Shown here: positions 32,105-43,329 of the stretch, piece after piece
How the letters are laid out: each line of letters opens with the position of its first letter
Position numbering within the stretch: position 1 is the first letter of the stretch
Origin: Myxococcales bacterium
GTDB lineage: Bacteria; Myxococcota_A; Polyangia; Haliangiales; Haliangiaceae
DNA length: 64,000 nt
Reading direction: 5' to 3'
Assembly: GCA_016720595.1 (NCBI GenBank)
Contig: JADKKI010000052.1
Span: 45,604-109,603, forward strand
Notes under the pieces: generated by a model
What the model was told of the DNA's origin: nothing
Database searches by the model: none
The model's input: the letters and a program-made list of their open reading frames with translations, nothing else
Translations under genes and position numbers: made by a program

Positions 32105-33651
32105 CACTTGACCTCGATGCCGGTGACGAGGAGCGGCGTGGTGCCGCCTTTGGCATACGCGACCGCGACGACGTCGTTGGTGATCGACACGGTCATGCCC
32201 GCCTTCAGCCCTGCCGCGTAGCGCGCGACGACCTTGAGCGGCGGCGAGGGCGGCACCTCGATCGTCTCCTGCACCTCGGTGTCGCACACGTAGTAGTAAT
32301 GGACCGTGCCGTCGGACATGATCTGGCTGATCTGCGACGTGTAGTGGCCCTTCGCGCACCGCGTCTGCTTCACCTTCTGTTTCGCGAACGTCACCGTCGC
32401 GCGCTCGCCCTCGACCTTGACCGCCGCCACCACACCGAGGACGTAGTTCTGCGCGTTGCCATCTCCCTTGATCCAGCCGCGGTGGACCTTGGGGAAGTCG
32501 AGCGTGGCATCGCGCGCATCGAGCTTGAGGTTGGCCGTGAGGATCGCGGTCTGGGTCGCCGTACGCGGGCCGCGGAAGCCCGGCCAGCGCACGAGCGCCG
32601 CGCCGATCGCCCCGGTCAGGAGATCTTCCTTGCCCTCGAGGTTCGCGCACTCGTTGAGCGCGAGTGCGGCGAGGTAGCCGTTGGGCTCCGCGGTCACCGC
32701 AGGCACGAGCTGGATCGCGAACGAGTTGCCCGGCTCCGGATGGATCGCCGCAAACCGCTTCACGGGGATCGCGGTGATCACCGCCTTCCAGGCCTCCCAG
32801 GTCCGCGCCTCGCAGCCCGCGCTCGCCTTGCGCGAGCCCGTCACGCGCGCGTCATCGAGGTCCGCGACGAGCGAGATCCACCGCGGGTCGACCTTGGCCC
32901 ACTCCTTGTGCGCGGTCTCGCCGAGTGCGAACATCGTCGCGTACGCGGGATCTTTCGCGCGCAGCGCCTTGGCGTCGGCGAAGTACTTCGGCAGCTGCAC
33001 GGTGAGCAGGTCGTAGGCCACGAGGCGGGCGGTCATCCGATCGCCGGCCGAGTGCGTGGTGTCCGCGCGGATCTCGGCGGACAGCTTGCCGAGATCCAGT
33101 GTCGCGGCATCGGTGGCGCACATCGCATAGAACACCGCCGGATCCTGCGAGCCGTGCCCGAGGCAGTCCGCGACGTAGCCGAGCCGTCCGAGCTGCGTCA
33201 GCTTGGCGCCGAACCCGTCGGCGATGTACGCCGCGTCGACGTCGGACATGCTCGCCCCGCTGAGGATCCCGAACTGATCGAGCGGCGAGTACGCGGACCA
33301 CGGGGCCTGGCGATCGCGCTCGTCGATCCGCGTGTCTCCGCGCAGGTGGCGTTGGAGGTGCGCCCACTCCGAGACATCGGCCCAGTCGTCCTCCACGAGC
33401 CCGAGCTTCTTGGACCAGGCAGCCCGCGCCGCGGCGAGCTGCTTGCCCTGGGCCGCAACATCACTCTCCGGGTAGCAGCTCGCCGCCACCAGCCCGAGCA
33501 GGGCGAAGTGGACATCGGGCTCGGTGTACAGCGTCTTCATGTCGTACGAGGGCTTCTCGTCGCCGCCCTTGCACCAGGTGGGAGCCGCCGAGACGGAGGC
33601 CGTGTGGGCGATCAGCACGCACAGCGAGCCGAGAAGGACCTTTGGATGCAT
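32104..33651 (-). CDS. Secreted protein of unknown function
   Basis: 515 residues from the ATG at 33651. Signal peptide (residues 1-22, ending S-V-S-A-A). The mature protein is largely helical in the middle (AAARAAWSKKLGLVEDD, FADAKALRAKDPAYA) and beta-rich at the end (GERATVTFAKQKV, HYYYVCDTEVQETIEV). A few Cys pairs are spread across it. No catalytic motif. Upstream, a palindrome lies in the divergent region toward the FHA activator. Its stop overlaps the next gene's start by one base. Confidence 0.6.
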   Translation of the reverse strand: MHPKVLLGSLCVLIAHTASVSAAPTWCKGGDEKPSYDMKTLYTEPDVHFALLGLVAASCYPESDVAAQGKQLAAARAAWSKKLGLVEDDWADVSEWAHLQRHLRGDTRIDERDRQAPWSAYSPLDQFGILSGASMSDVDAAYIADGFGAKLTQLGRLGYVADCLGHGSQDPAVFYAMCATDAATLDLGKLSAEIRADTTHSAGDRMTARLVAYDLLTVQLPKYFADAKALRAKDPAYATMFALGETAHKEWAKVDPRWISLVADLDDARVTGSRKASAGCEARTWEAWKAVITAIPVKRFAAIHPEPGNSFAIQLVPAVTAEPNGYLAALALNECANLEGKEDLLTGAIGAALVRWPGFRGPRTATQTAILTANLKLDARDATLDFPKVHRGWIKGDGNAQNYVLGVVAAVKVEGERATVTFAKQKVKQTRCAKGHYTSQISQIMSDGTVHYYYVCDTEVQETIEVPPSPPLKVVARYAAGLKAGMTVSITNDVVAVAYAKGGTTPLLVTGIEVK

Positions 33652-33727
33652 GGGACGGCATCTCGCAAGCTCCATACCGTCGCCGGTGCCACGCAGTTTC
33701 CGTCGGTTGGCGCCGCCACGTTTGAGG

Positions 33728-33750
33728 TGCGTACGCGAGTTGTGTACGCA
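33728..33750 (+). promoter_or_regulatory. Palindrome TGCGTAC-N9-GTACGCA
   Basis: Perfect 7-bp arms with a 9-bp spacer in the 160-bp divergent region, centred about 73 bp from the FHA activator ATG and 88 bp from the secreted-protein ATG. Suited to a dimeric regulator, possibly the FHA activator itself. Confidence 0.5.
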
Positions 33751-33811
33751 GTCAGGCGATCGCCAGACCCGCGGTTCGACCCCAGAACGCGGTGCAGCCT
33801 GATACGTTCGA

Positions 33812-35139
33812 ATGCAGGTGGGTGACACGGTTCCCGATCGAGACGCTCCGCGCGTCGCAGGCACGGGCGACTTTCTCCTCGTCGCCGGCAAGGGCTACTT
33901 CGCGACCCACGCCCTCGCCAAGCCGGAGCTGCGGATCGGACGTGATCGCACCTGTGACGTGGTGATCGACGATCCGATCTTGTCGCGTCACCACGCCGTG
34001 CTTCGTGTCGGGCCGCCACTCACGATCCAGGATCTCGGCTCCACCAACGGCATCCGCGTGACCGGCACCGAACCGGTGCGTGGTGGCGAGCCGATCGCGC
34101 TCGCGATGGGCGATGGCTTCCACATCGGACCGTTCGCGTTCCTGATCGCCGCCGGAGATCGCGGCGGCGCCACCACCTCGCGCCGGTCGGGCACCGAGCG
34201 CCTCCGCGTCGAGGATCCCACGATCGAGGGCGTGCCCGGGTTCGTGCGTGACGTGGCCCGGACCCCGACGAGCGTGCTGCTCCTGGGCGAGACGGGTGCC
34301 GGCAAGGACGTGCTCGCGGAGACGCTGCACGTGCTGTCCGGACGCACGGGTGAGCTCGCGCGCGTCAACTGCGCCGCCCTCGCCGAGCCGCTGATCGAGA
34401 GCGAGCTGTTCGGTCACGAGCGGGGCGCGTTCACCGGCGCGAGCGCCACCAAGGTCGGCCTGCTCGAATCGGCCGAGGGCGGCACCGTGTTCCTCGACGA
34501 GATCGGCGAGCTCCCGCTCGCGACCCAGGCCAAGCTCCTGCGTGCGATCGAATCGCGCGAGGTGCTCCGGATCGGCTCGATCCGCCCGCTCAAGATCGAC
34601 GTCCGGTTCATCGCCGCCACCAACCGCGATCTCCCTGCCGAGGTCGCCGCCAAGCGGTTCCGTCACGATCTCTACTTCCGGCTCGACGGGATCACGCTGA
34701 CGATCCCACCGCTGCGCGAGCGCAGTCACCGGATCGCCGGGCTCGCCGCGCGGTTCCTCGCGCAGGCGTGCGCGCAGGCCCACCGGCAGCCGATGCCGCT
34801 CGCGCTCGACGCGGTCGAGGTGCTCGAGGCGCACGACTGGCCGGGCAACGTGCGCGAGCTCAAGGCGGTGATCGAGCGCGCGCTGCTACTCGCGCGCGGC
34901 GGCGCGATCGGCGCGCGCCACCTCGCATTCTCGCCGCGCCCGACCACCGCAGCGGCGGAGCCCGACGGAGATGCGTTCCTCGCCACGCTCACCCCCGCCC
35001 AGCTCGCCGAGCGCGCGCAGTACGTCGAGGCGCTCGAGCACGCGGTCGGAAACCAGACTCGGGCCGCCAAGGCGCTCGGCGTCTCCCGCAGCACGATGAT
35101 CAATCGCCTGCGGCTCTACCGGATCCTGCGGCCTCGATC

Positions 35140-35143
<4 letters not shown>
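33812..35143 (+). CDS. FHA-domain sigma-54-dependent transcriptional activator
   Basis: 443 residues from the ATG at 33812. FHA domain (about residues 35-115; GRDRTCDVVIDD, SRHHAVLRV and LGSTNGIRV are diagnostic), then a AAA+ sigma-54 domain: Walker A GETGAGKD, GAFTGA present (HERGAFTGAS), Walker [10 protein letters not shown], and R finger region. A C-terminal helix-turn-helix (AKALGVSRSTMINRLR) follows. FHA domains read phospho-Thr, so this activator is likely switched on by a kinase; the next gene (overlapping by GTGA) is one. Sigma-54 target promoters elsewhere in the genome cannot be seen here. Confidence 0.93.
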
Positions 35144-37766
<2,623 letters not shown>

Positions 37767-37778
37767 ACGTTCCGAGAG

Positions 37779-39221
37779 CTACATCTCGGGGACGACGCCG
37801 CCGATCGGGACCCAGATGGTCTGACCGGAGCTGCCGACCTCGAGCTCGTAGTAGCCCTGCATCAGCTGCACGACCGTCGCGGACTGCATGAGGCCGTTCG
37901 GTCCCGGCACCAGCACGCGCGCACCGGGCGCGACCTTGGTGGGGATCTCGCCTGCGGTGGAGCTCGACGAGCTCGCGGATCCGATCGAGCCCATCCCGAT
38001 GCCCATGATCGAGCCGCGCGCTTCGGACTGCGCGGGATTGGGCGTGGGCGTAGGAGCGCGCATCGAGCCCGGCACCGGCGTCATCAACTTCTTGTCGAGA
38101 CCGGGCTGGGTGATCTCGTCGGGAGAGTTCGGGACTTCGATCGGCGCTGCGCGGCGCGCGGGGGGCAACGACGGGATCGGCGGTGGCGCCGTCGCGGCCT
38201 TGACGCGCGGCTGCGTCTCCTTCTTGCCGCCGAGCTCACCCGAGACGGTGGACTGCGGTGGACCGATCTTCTTGCTGCCGCCGAGCTCGCCCGAGACGGT
38301 GGACTGCGGTGGACCTGGGGACCGAACCTCGGCGGCCACGGGCGTGGGCTTCGGCTCGGGCGGCACGCTCGGCGCGCGACGCGGCGGCAGCGTCGGTGTG
38401 GCGTCGGGGCCGACCACCGGCATGCCTCGGATCGTGTCGAGCTGCGGCGTCTTGGGCCGCGCGTACTGGTTGGGAGATCCGGCGGGCGCCGGCGCCGCCA
38501 CGGGCTCCTCGTGGTGATGATGGATCTGCCCGTTGCCGTTATTGCCGTTGTACTCGTGCGCGTTGGCGTGCGAGTGCGAGTGCTCGTTGCTCCACTCCTG
38601 GTGCACGGGCAGCGGCAGATAGGGCGCATTGCCATCGTCCGCGACGACCACGAGGTGCCCGATCCGGATCAGCTCGACGCCGAACACCGCGCCCGCGGTG
38701 GGGTTGTACGCGATCAGCTCTTCGACGATGCCCGGCAGCATCCCGGGATCGGTGACGGCGAAGGGCGTCGCGGCCATCACGACGCGTCGGGTCAACAGAC
38801 GCGCGAGCATGCGCTCGATGCTGCGAGACACGCTGCGCAGCACACCCTCGTTGACCGAATCGAACGGGAGCCCCACGAACTGGGCGATCAGGAGCCCGGG
38901 GTCGGCACAGCGGACCTGGAGCGAGCCGCTGGCGCGCAGCCGGACGGGCTGCCCGGTGGCGGGGATCATGAAGCTGGTCGTCATGTCGAACGACACCTCG
39001 ACCGGCGCGGTCAGCACGAAGAACGCGCCGACCGGACGCGTGGGATCCGGGGTGCGCCAGCGGTGCCGGCCGGGGCCCAGGCGATCGCCGACCATCCACG
39101 CCGGGCACATCACCACCTGCTCGTCTTCCGAGCACGCCACCTCGCACTCCGGGCCGATCGGAAACGGCCAGGCGTAAACGAGGTGGTCAGACGCGACCGC
39201 GTCGCGCGCGATGACCGTCAT
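37779..39221 (-). CDS. SPFH/band-7-like protein with long Pro-rich linker
   Basis: About 480 residues from the ATG at 39221 (the codon just before is TTG). The N-terminal ~190 residues resemble an SPFH domain (FFVLTAPVEVSFDMTTSF, LRASGSLQVRCADP, VNEGVLRSVSRSIERML). A His-rich patch follows (HSHSHANAH; HHHHEE), then about 200 residues of Pro/Ser/Gly low-complexity with two copies of GPPQSTVSGELGG from a 39-bp DNA repeat (38226-38264 and 38277-38315, one mismatch). The last ~55 residues form a folded beta tail (VLVPGPNGLMQSATVVQLMQ, YYELEV). A TAGTAT hexamer lies 9 nt upstream. Scaffold role at membranes is inferred. Convergent with the kinase. Confidence 0.65.
   Translation of the reverse strand: MTVIARDAVASDHLVYAWPFPIGPECEVACSEDEQVVMCPAWMVGDRLGPGRHRWRTPDPTRPVGAFFVLTAPVEVSFDMTTSFMIPATGQPVRLRASGSLQVRCADPGLLIAQFVGLPFDSVNEGVLRSVSRSIERMLARLLTRRVVMAATPFAVTDPGMLPGIVEELIAYNPTAGAVFGVELIRIGHLVVVADDGNAPYLPLPVHQEWSNEHSHSHANAHEYNGNNGNGQIHHHHEEPVAAPAPAGSPNQYARPKTPQLDTIRGMPVVGPDATPTLPPRRAPSVPPEPKPTPVAAEVRSPGPPQSTVSGELGGSKKIGPPQSTVSGELGGKKETQPRVKAATAPPPIPSLPPARRAAPIEVPNSPDEITQPGLDKKLMTPVPGSMRAPTPTPNPAQSEARGSIMGIGMGSIGSASSSSSTAGEIPTKVAPGARVLVPGPNGLMQSATVVQLMQGYYELEVGSSGQTIWVPIGGVVPEM
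38226..38315. repeat. Two 39-bp direct repeats in the SPFH-like gene
   Basis: Copies at 38226-38264 and 38277-38315 with one base difference, 51 bp apart, coding for the repeated GPPQSTVSGELGG segment. Likely slippage-expandable coding repeat. Confidence 0.7.
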
Positions 39222-39293
39222 CAACTTCGAATACTACAGGATCAGGGAAGCTCGGGGATCGATGGACGTACCAGGTTTAGAGGTCTGGCCCGG

Positions 39294-40604
39294 TCAGTCC
39301 TCGCCGGCCTCTCCCCCGTCCTCGTCGGTCATGGCGACCGGGTGGATCCGTACGCGCCGGACCCGCCGGGGCGATGCCTCGATCACCTCGAGGACGGTCC
39401 CATTGTCCGTGGTCAGGCGCTCGCCGGCCTGGGGGATGGCCTGGGCGAGGGACATGCAGAGCCCGGCAATGGTCGTCCGGTCCTTGCCCACGGGGAGGTC
39501 CAGGTGCAGGTCTCGGTTGACCTTCCGGACCGACGCCCAGCCCTGAACCAGAATCGTCCCGGCCGGCTCACGGGTGAAGAACACCTCGGGGACATCGTCC
39601 TCGCTCATGATGTCGCCGACCAGCTCCTCGATCAGGTCCTCGGTCGTGACCAGGCCCGACAGGCCTCCGTTGTCATCGACCACGACCGCCATCTGGGTGC
39701 GCCGGCGTTGCATCTCACGCAACAGATCGAGCGCGCGGGTCGACTCCGGCACCTTGTGGGGTGGGCGCAGGATGTCCTCGAGCACCACCAGACCCTTCTC
39801 CCAGGCCAGCGCGAGCACGTCCCGGGCGACCACGTAGCCCACGATGTTGTCGATGCTGCCGTCATAGACCGGCATCCGGCTGTGACCCTCTTCGAGGATC
39901 GCGCGCTGCACTTCCTCGGGCGGCGCCCCACGCCGGATCGCGACCACGCGGGTGCGCGGCACCATGACCTCGGCCACGGTGACCTCGCCGAAGCCGAGCG
40001 CCCGCGAGGCGATCTCGCTCGCGCGTGGATCCACCGAGCCGGTCTTCGCCGCCTCCTCGACGAGCTGCTGGAGCTCGTCCCGGGACAGCCGCGCCTCGGT
40101 GAACGTCGTCTTGTCGCCGAAGAACCGCAAGAACAGGTTCGAGACCGCCGTCAGTGTCCAGATCACCGGCCTCAGCGTCATCGCGATGATGAGCAGCGGC
40201 CTCGCCATCACGAACGAGTAGCGATCGGCGTAGCGCAGCGCGAGGGACTTGGGGACCAGCTCGCCGATCACCACCTCGAGGAACGTGATCATCACGATCA
40301 CCACCACGAGCGCCGTGACCGTGCCGAGCCCGATCGATTCGAACCACGGCAGCATGTCGTGCTCGAGCCGCGCACCGCCCAGGGCCGCGGCCGCGGTCCC
40401 CGCCGTGGTGATGCAGATCTGCACCGTGGACAGGAACCGCTCCGGGTTGTCGCGGAGCGACTTGACCGCCAGGGCGCGCTTGTCCCGTCGGCGGATGAAC
40501 TCGGCCAGGCGCGTCTTGCGCACGCTCAAGATCGCGATCTCGGCGCCCGCAAAGATGCCGTTGGTCGTGAGCAACGCCAAGACGATCAGCAAGTCGATGC
40601 CCAT
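39294..40604 (-). CDS. HlyC/CorC-family (DUF21-CBS) membrane protein
   Basis: 436 residues from the ATG at 40604. Four hydrophobic segments make a DUF21 domain (residues 1-~190: AGAEIAILSVRKTRLAEF and FLEVVIGELVPKSLALRY are signature), two CBS motifs follow (VMVPRTRVVAI, HSRMPVYDGSIDNIVGYV and RRTQMAVVVDDNGGLSGLVT), then an acidic EELVGDI and a C-terminal transporter-associated domain (about 350-430). The family is linked to Mg2+/Co2+ transport or hemolysin-like membrane proteins. Its start is in the short divergent region shared with greB. Confidence 0.9.
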   Translation of the reverse strand: MGIDLLIVLALLTTNGIFAGAEIAILSVRKTRLAEFIRRRDKRALAVKSLRDNPERFLSTVQICITTAGTAAAALGGARLEHDMLPWFESIGLGTVTALVVVIVMITFLEVVIGELVPKSLALRYADRYSFVMARPLLIIAMTLRPVIWTLTAVSNLFLRFFGDKTTFTEARLSRDELQQLVEEAAKTGSVDPRASEIASRALGFGEVTVAEVMVPRTRVVAIRRGAPPEEVQRAILEEGHSRMPVYDGSIDNIVGYVVARDVLALAWEKGLVVLEDILRPPHKVPESTRALDLLREMQRRRTQMAVVVDDNGGLSGLVTTEDLIEELVGDIMSEDDVPEVFFTREPAGTILVQGWASVRKVNRDLHLDLPVGKDRTTIAGLCMSLAQAIPQAGERLTTDNGTVLEVIEASPRRVRRVRIHPVAMTDEDGGEAGED

Positions 40605-40630
40605 TGCGTGCCGGGGCGCAGCATACCGGA

Positions 40631-40636
40631 TATGCT
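40631..40636 (+). promoter_or_regulatory. -10-like hexamer TATGCT
   Basis: TATGCT ends 7 nt before the ATG at 40644 and overlaps the palindrome GCATA-CCGGA-TATGC (40621-40635), which could be an operator. It also overlaps the first possible ATG of greB (40632), favouring the later start. Confidence 0.4.
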
Positions 40637-40643
40637 GCACTCG

Positions 40644-41165
40644 ATGTCGACGCGGGACGGCGACGGCGACGAGCCGAAGCAACCAGCGAAGCGGGTCGCA
40701 TACATCACGCCCGAGGGCGCGAAGCGGCTCCGGGCCGAGCTCGACGAGCTGTGGCTCAAGGAGCGGCCGCGCGTGACCCAGCAGGTCCACGATGCGGCGG
40801 CACTCGGAGACCGCAGCGAGAACGCGGACTACATCTATGGCAAGCGCCGGCTTCGAGAGATCGATCGCCGCGTGCGCTTCCTGTCGAAGCGGCTCGAAGC
40901 GATCCGCGTGGTCTCCGAGCCCCCGAGCGATCCCAAGCGGGTGTTCTTCGGCGCCTGGGTCACCGTGGAGGACGACGAGGGCACCGAGAAGACCTACCGG
41001 ATCGTGGGTGCCGACGAGTCCGATCTGGAGCGTGGCTTCATCAGCATGGACTCCCCGGTCGCCCGGGCACTCCTCGGCAAGCGCCTGGGCGACGAGATCA
41101 TCATCAAGGTGCCGCGCGGGGACGTCGAATACACGATCCTGGCGGTCACGTATGCCCAGGGGTAG
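40644..41165 (+). CDS. greB: Transcription elongation factor GreB
   Basis: 173 residues from the ATG at 40644 (the ATG at 40632 adds four residues and overlaps the hexamer). GreA/GreB pattern is clear: KRVAYITPEGAKRLRAELDELWLKERP is the coiled-coil start, HDAAALGDRSENADYIYGKRRLREID the loop with acidic tip (GDRSENADY) that projects into the RNA polymerase channel, and SPVARALLGKRLGDEIIIKVPRG the C-terminal FKBP-like domain. The GreB-type YIYGKRRLREID favours GreB over GreA. The phospholipase-D gene starts immediately after the stop. Confidence 0.93.
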   Translation: MSTRDGDGDEPKQPAKRVAYITPEGAKRLRAELDELWLKERPRVTQQVHDAAALGDRSENADYIYGKRRLREIDRRVRFLSKRLEAIRVVSEPPSDPKRVFFGAWVTVEDDEGTEKTYRIVGADESDLERGFISMDSPVARALLGKRLGDEIIIKVPRGDVEYTILAVTYAQG

Positions 41166-42371
41166 ATGACCTCCGCGATCCCCGAGCCGATCGTCGACCA
41201 GCCGTCACGGGCGATCATGGTCTCGCTCCCGCGCGAGCTCGCCCGGTATGCGCGGAGCCAGCTGCGCTGGCGCCAGGGCTGCGAGGTCGAGGTGCTCCGC
41301 GACGGTGGCGAGACCTATCCTGCGATGCTCACCGCCCTCGCAGCCGCCACGCAGACGATCTCGATCGAGACCTACATCCTGGCGGCTGACGCGACGGGTG
41401 AGCGGTTCAAGGCCGTCCTCCTGGAGCGCGCCGCGGCCGGCATCAAGGTCCGCCTGATCTACGATGCGGTGGGCTCGTTCGGGCTGCCCGCGAGCTACTC
41501 CGACGAGCTTCGCGCGGCGGGCTGCGAGGTGGTTGGCTTCAACCCGATCGCGCAGTGGCGCCGCAAGTTCCGCCTCAGTCACCGAGATCACCGCAAGATC
41601 ATCGTCGTCGACAACGTGGTGGCGTTCACCGGCGGGCTCAACATCTCCGACGACTACGCCTCCCAGGCGAACGCCGGCGGTGGCTGGCACGACATGCACT
41701 GTCGCGTCACCGGGCCGATCGTCCTCGATCTCGCGCGGATGTTCCGCCGAACCTGGCTGCGCGCAGGCGGCAGCGAGTTCTCGCCGATCAAGCCCGCATC
41801 GACGGCACCACCGGGAGATGGTCCCGCGTACATCCGCCTCCTCGACAACACGCTCCGGCGCCAACGCGGCACGATCCGGCGCACCTACCTGCACGTGATC
41901 CGCTCGGCGCGGCAGTCCGTGTTGATCGAGAACGCCTACTTCCTCCCCGATCGCGGCGTCCGCCGCGCCCTGAGCCGGGCCGCCCGTCGCGGCGTCGACG
42001 TGCGGATCATCGTGCCCGGCAGCTCCGACGTTCGCCTGATCGAGTGGGCGAGCCTCTACGTCCTGCGTGGCCTCTCGAAGGTGGGGATCAAGATCCTGCG
42101 GTGGCGCGGCCCGATGATGCACGCCAAGACCGCGACCATCGACAGCACCTGGTCGACGATCGGTAGCTACAACTTCGATGCGCAGAGCCGGTTCTCGAAC
42201 CTCGAGGTCACGGTGGAGATCCTCGATCCTGCCACCGCGCTCGCGCTGTCGAGTAGCTTCGAGCAGGACGTCGCGAACTGCGAACCCTACGACCTTGACG
42301 CCTGGCGCAAACTCCCGTTCTGGAAGAAGGCCCTCGCGTGGATCTCGTTCCGGATCCGCCGCTTTCTGTGA
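41166..42371 (+). CDS. Cardiolipin synthase-like phospholipase D protein
   Basis: 401 residues from the ATG at 41166, directly after the greB stop. Two HKD motifs: H-R-K-I-I-V-V-D with GGLNISDDY (about residues 141-160), and H-A-K-T-A-T-I-D with GSYNFD (about 318-338). There are no N-terminal transmembrane helices, so it looks like the ClsB/ClsC or soluble type. Probable role: making cardiolipin from phosphatidylglycerol or a related lipid. Translation is probably coupled to greB. Convergent with the next gene with a 1-bp gap. Confidence 0.9.
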   Translation: MTSAIPEPIVDQPSRAIMVSLPRELARYARSQLRWRQGCEVEVLRDGGETYPAMLTALAAATQTISIETYILAADATGERFKAVLLERAAAGIKVRLIYDAVGSFGLPASYSDELRAAGCEVVGFNPIAQWRRKFRLSHRDHRKIIVVDNVVAFTGGLNISDDYASQANAGGGWHDMHCRVTGPIVLDLARMFRRTWLRAGGSEFSPIKPASTAPPGDGPAYIRLLDNTLRRQRGTIRRTYLHVIRSARQSVLIENAYFLPDRGVRRALSRAARRGVDVRIIVPGSSDVRLIEWASLYVLRGLSKVGIKILRWRGPMMHAKTATIDSTWSTIGSYNFDAQSRFSNLEVTVEILDPATALALSSSFEQDVANCEPYDLDAWRKLPFWKKALAWISFRIRRFL

Positions 42372-42372
42372 C

Positions 42373-43224
42373 TCAAGGGCAGTCGCGCCGCGCCAGCTTC
42401 ACTTCGAAGGAGTCCACGAAGTAGAGCCGCTGCCCATCTGCCGAGATCTCTGAATCCCCCCCCGAGGCATACACAACCTCTTCGGTGGGATCGAATGCCG
42501 CGGTGGTATCCACACGAACGCGGCGGAACAGGGGGAACTCGCCAGGATGGTTGTAGAACAGCTCGCGTTCGTCGGGAGAGATCGAGACGTAGGCCGCGTT
42601 GGTCGCGATCACGCGGAGCTCGCTGCCCACCATCTCCGCCACGAACGGATCGTTGACGGTGGCGCGGTGGGCCACATGGAGCTCGCCGTCACCCGCGCTC
42701 CAGTACAGCGTACGGCCGTCGAGCGTCAGGTCCAGCCCGCTGAACGTGTAAGCATCGACCCCGCGGAGGAGGGCCGCCACTCCGAACGGCTGACCGATCG
42801 CCGCGCGGGTGACCTCCCATGCATGCGCGCCCCCGCTTCGATTCGAGACGAACACGAGGCGAAGCCCATCATCGGTCAGCGCTGGGTCCGCATCGAGGAC
42901 GTTCGGGAGGTTGAACGAGGCGAACGTGCTCGGTCCCCACGAACCGGTCGCGAGCTTGCCGCTCCACGACAGATCCAGCTCGGCACTGGCCGGCTCGCTC
43001 GAGGAGAACCACAGCTCCTGACGATCCGCGCTCTCGCTCGGATCGAACTCGGCGCGCCCCGGCACCACGTCGAACTCGGTCAAGATCTCGGGGCCGACGA
43101 ACATCTTCCCCGAACAGCCGACCGCATCCGGCCGGGGTGAGGGTGCATCGAACGGCTGGGTCTCCTCGAGCCCGAAGATGCGATTGCATCCCGCAACCAG
43201 GAGGAGCAACACCGCGACTCGCAC
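42373..43224 (-). CDS. PD40/WD40-like beta-propeller lipoprotein
   Basis: 283 residues from the GTG at 43224, which has TAGACT 6 nt upstream. Lipobox L-V-A-G-C near residue 13 then NRIFGLEE, a lipoprotein start often seen in this lineage. Repeated sheet motifs (RQELWFSSSEP, DGLRLVFVSNRSGG, DGRTLYWSAG, DERELFYNHPG, DGQRLYFVDSF) show a PD40-type beta-propeller of five to six blades. No catalytic residues; probably a protein- or glycan-binding lipoprotein. Convergent with the phospholipase-D gene. Confidence 0.8.
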   Translation of the reverse strand: MRVAVLLLLVAGCNRIFGLEETQPFDAPSPRPDAVGCSGKMFVGPEILTEFDVVPGRAEFDPSESADRQELWFSSSEPASAELDLSWSGKLATGSWGPSTFASFNLPNVLDADPALTDDGLRLVFVSNRSGGAHAWEVTRAAIGQPFGVAALLRGVDAYTFSGLDLTLDGRTLYWSAGDGELHVAHRATVNDPFVAEMVGSELRVIATNAAYVSISPDERELFYNHPGEFPLFRRVRVDTTAAFDPTEEVVYASGGDSEISADGQRLYFVDSFEVKLARRDCP

Positions 43225-43230
43225 GCAACC

Positions 43231-43236
43231 AGTCTA
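43231..43236 (-). promoter_or_regulatory. -10-like hexamer TAGACT
   Basis: Minus-strand TAGACT ends 6 nt before the GTG at 43224. No ribosome binding site. Confidence 0.45.
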
Positions 43237-43329
43237 CGCGAACCAGTGTGCGCGCGCCCTGTGCGCCGCGCCACGGTACGAGCCGGCCGCATTCGTGACT
43301 GTCGACGGGTTCTGGGCGATGGTTGGGTC

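Noticed and set aside
33762..33790. tRNA T-arm-like string GGTTCGACCCC
   Set aside because: No pairing stem on either side and no acceptor, D-arm or anticodon arm.
38511..40630. Plus-strand extension upstream of greB
   Set aside because: It is antisense to the SPFH and HlyC/CorC genes and contains no domain; GreB begins at 40632 or 40644.
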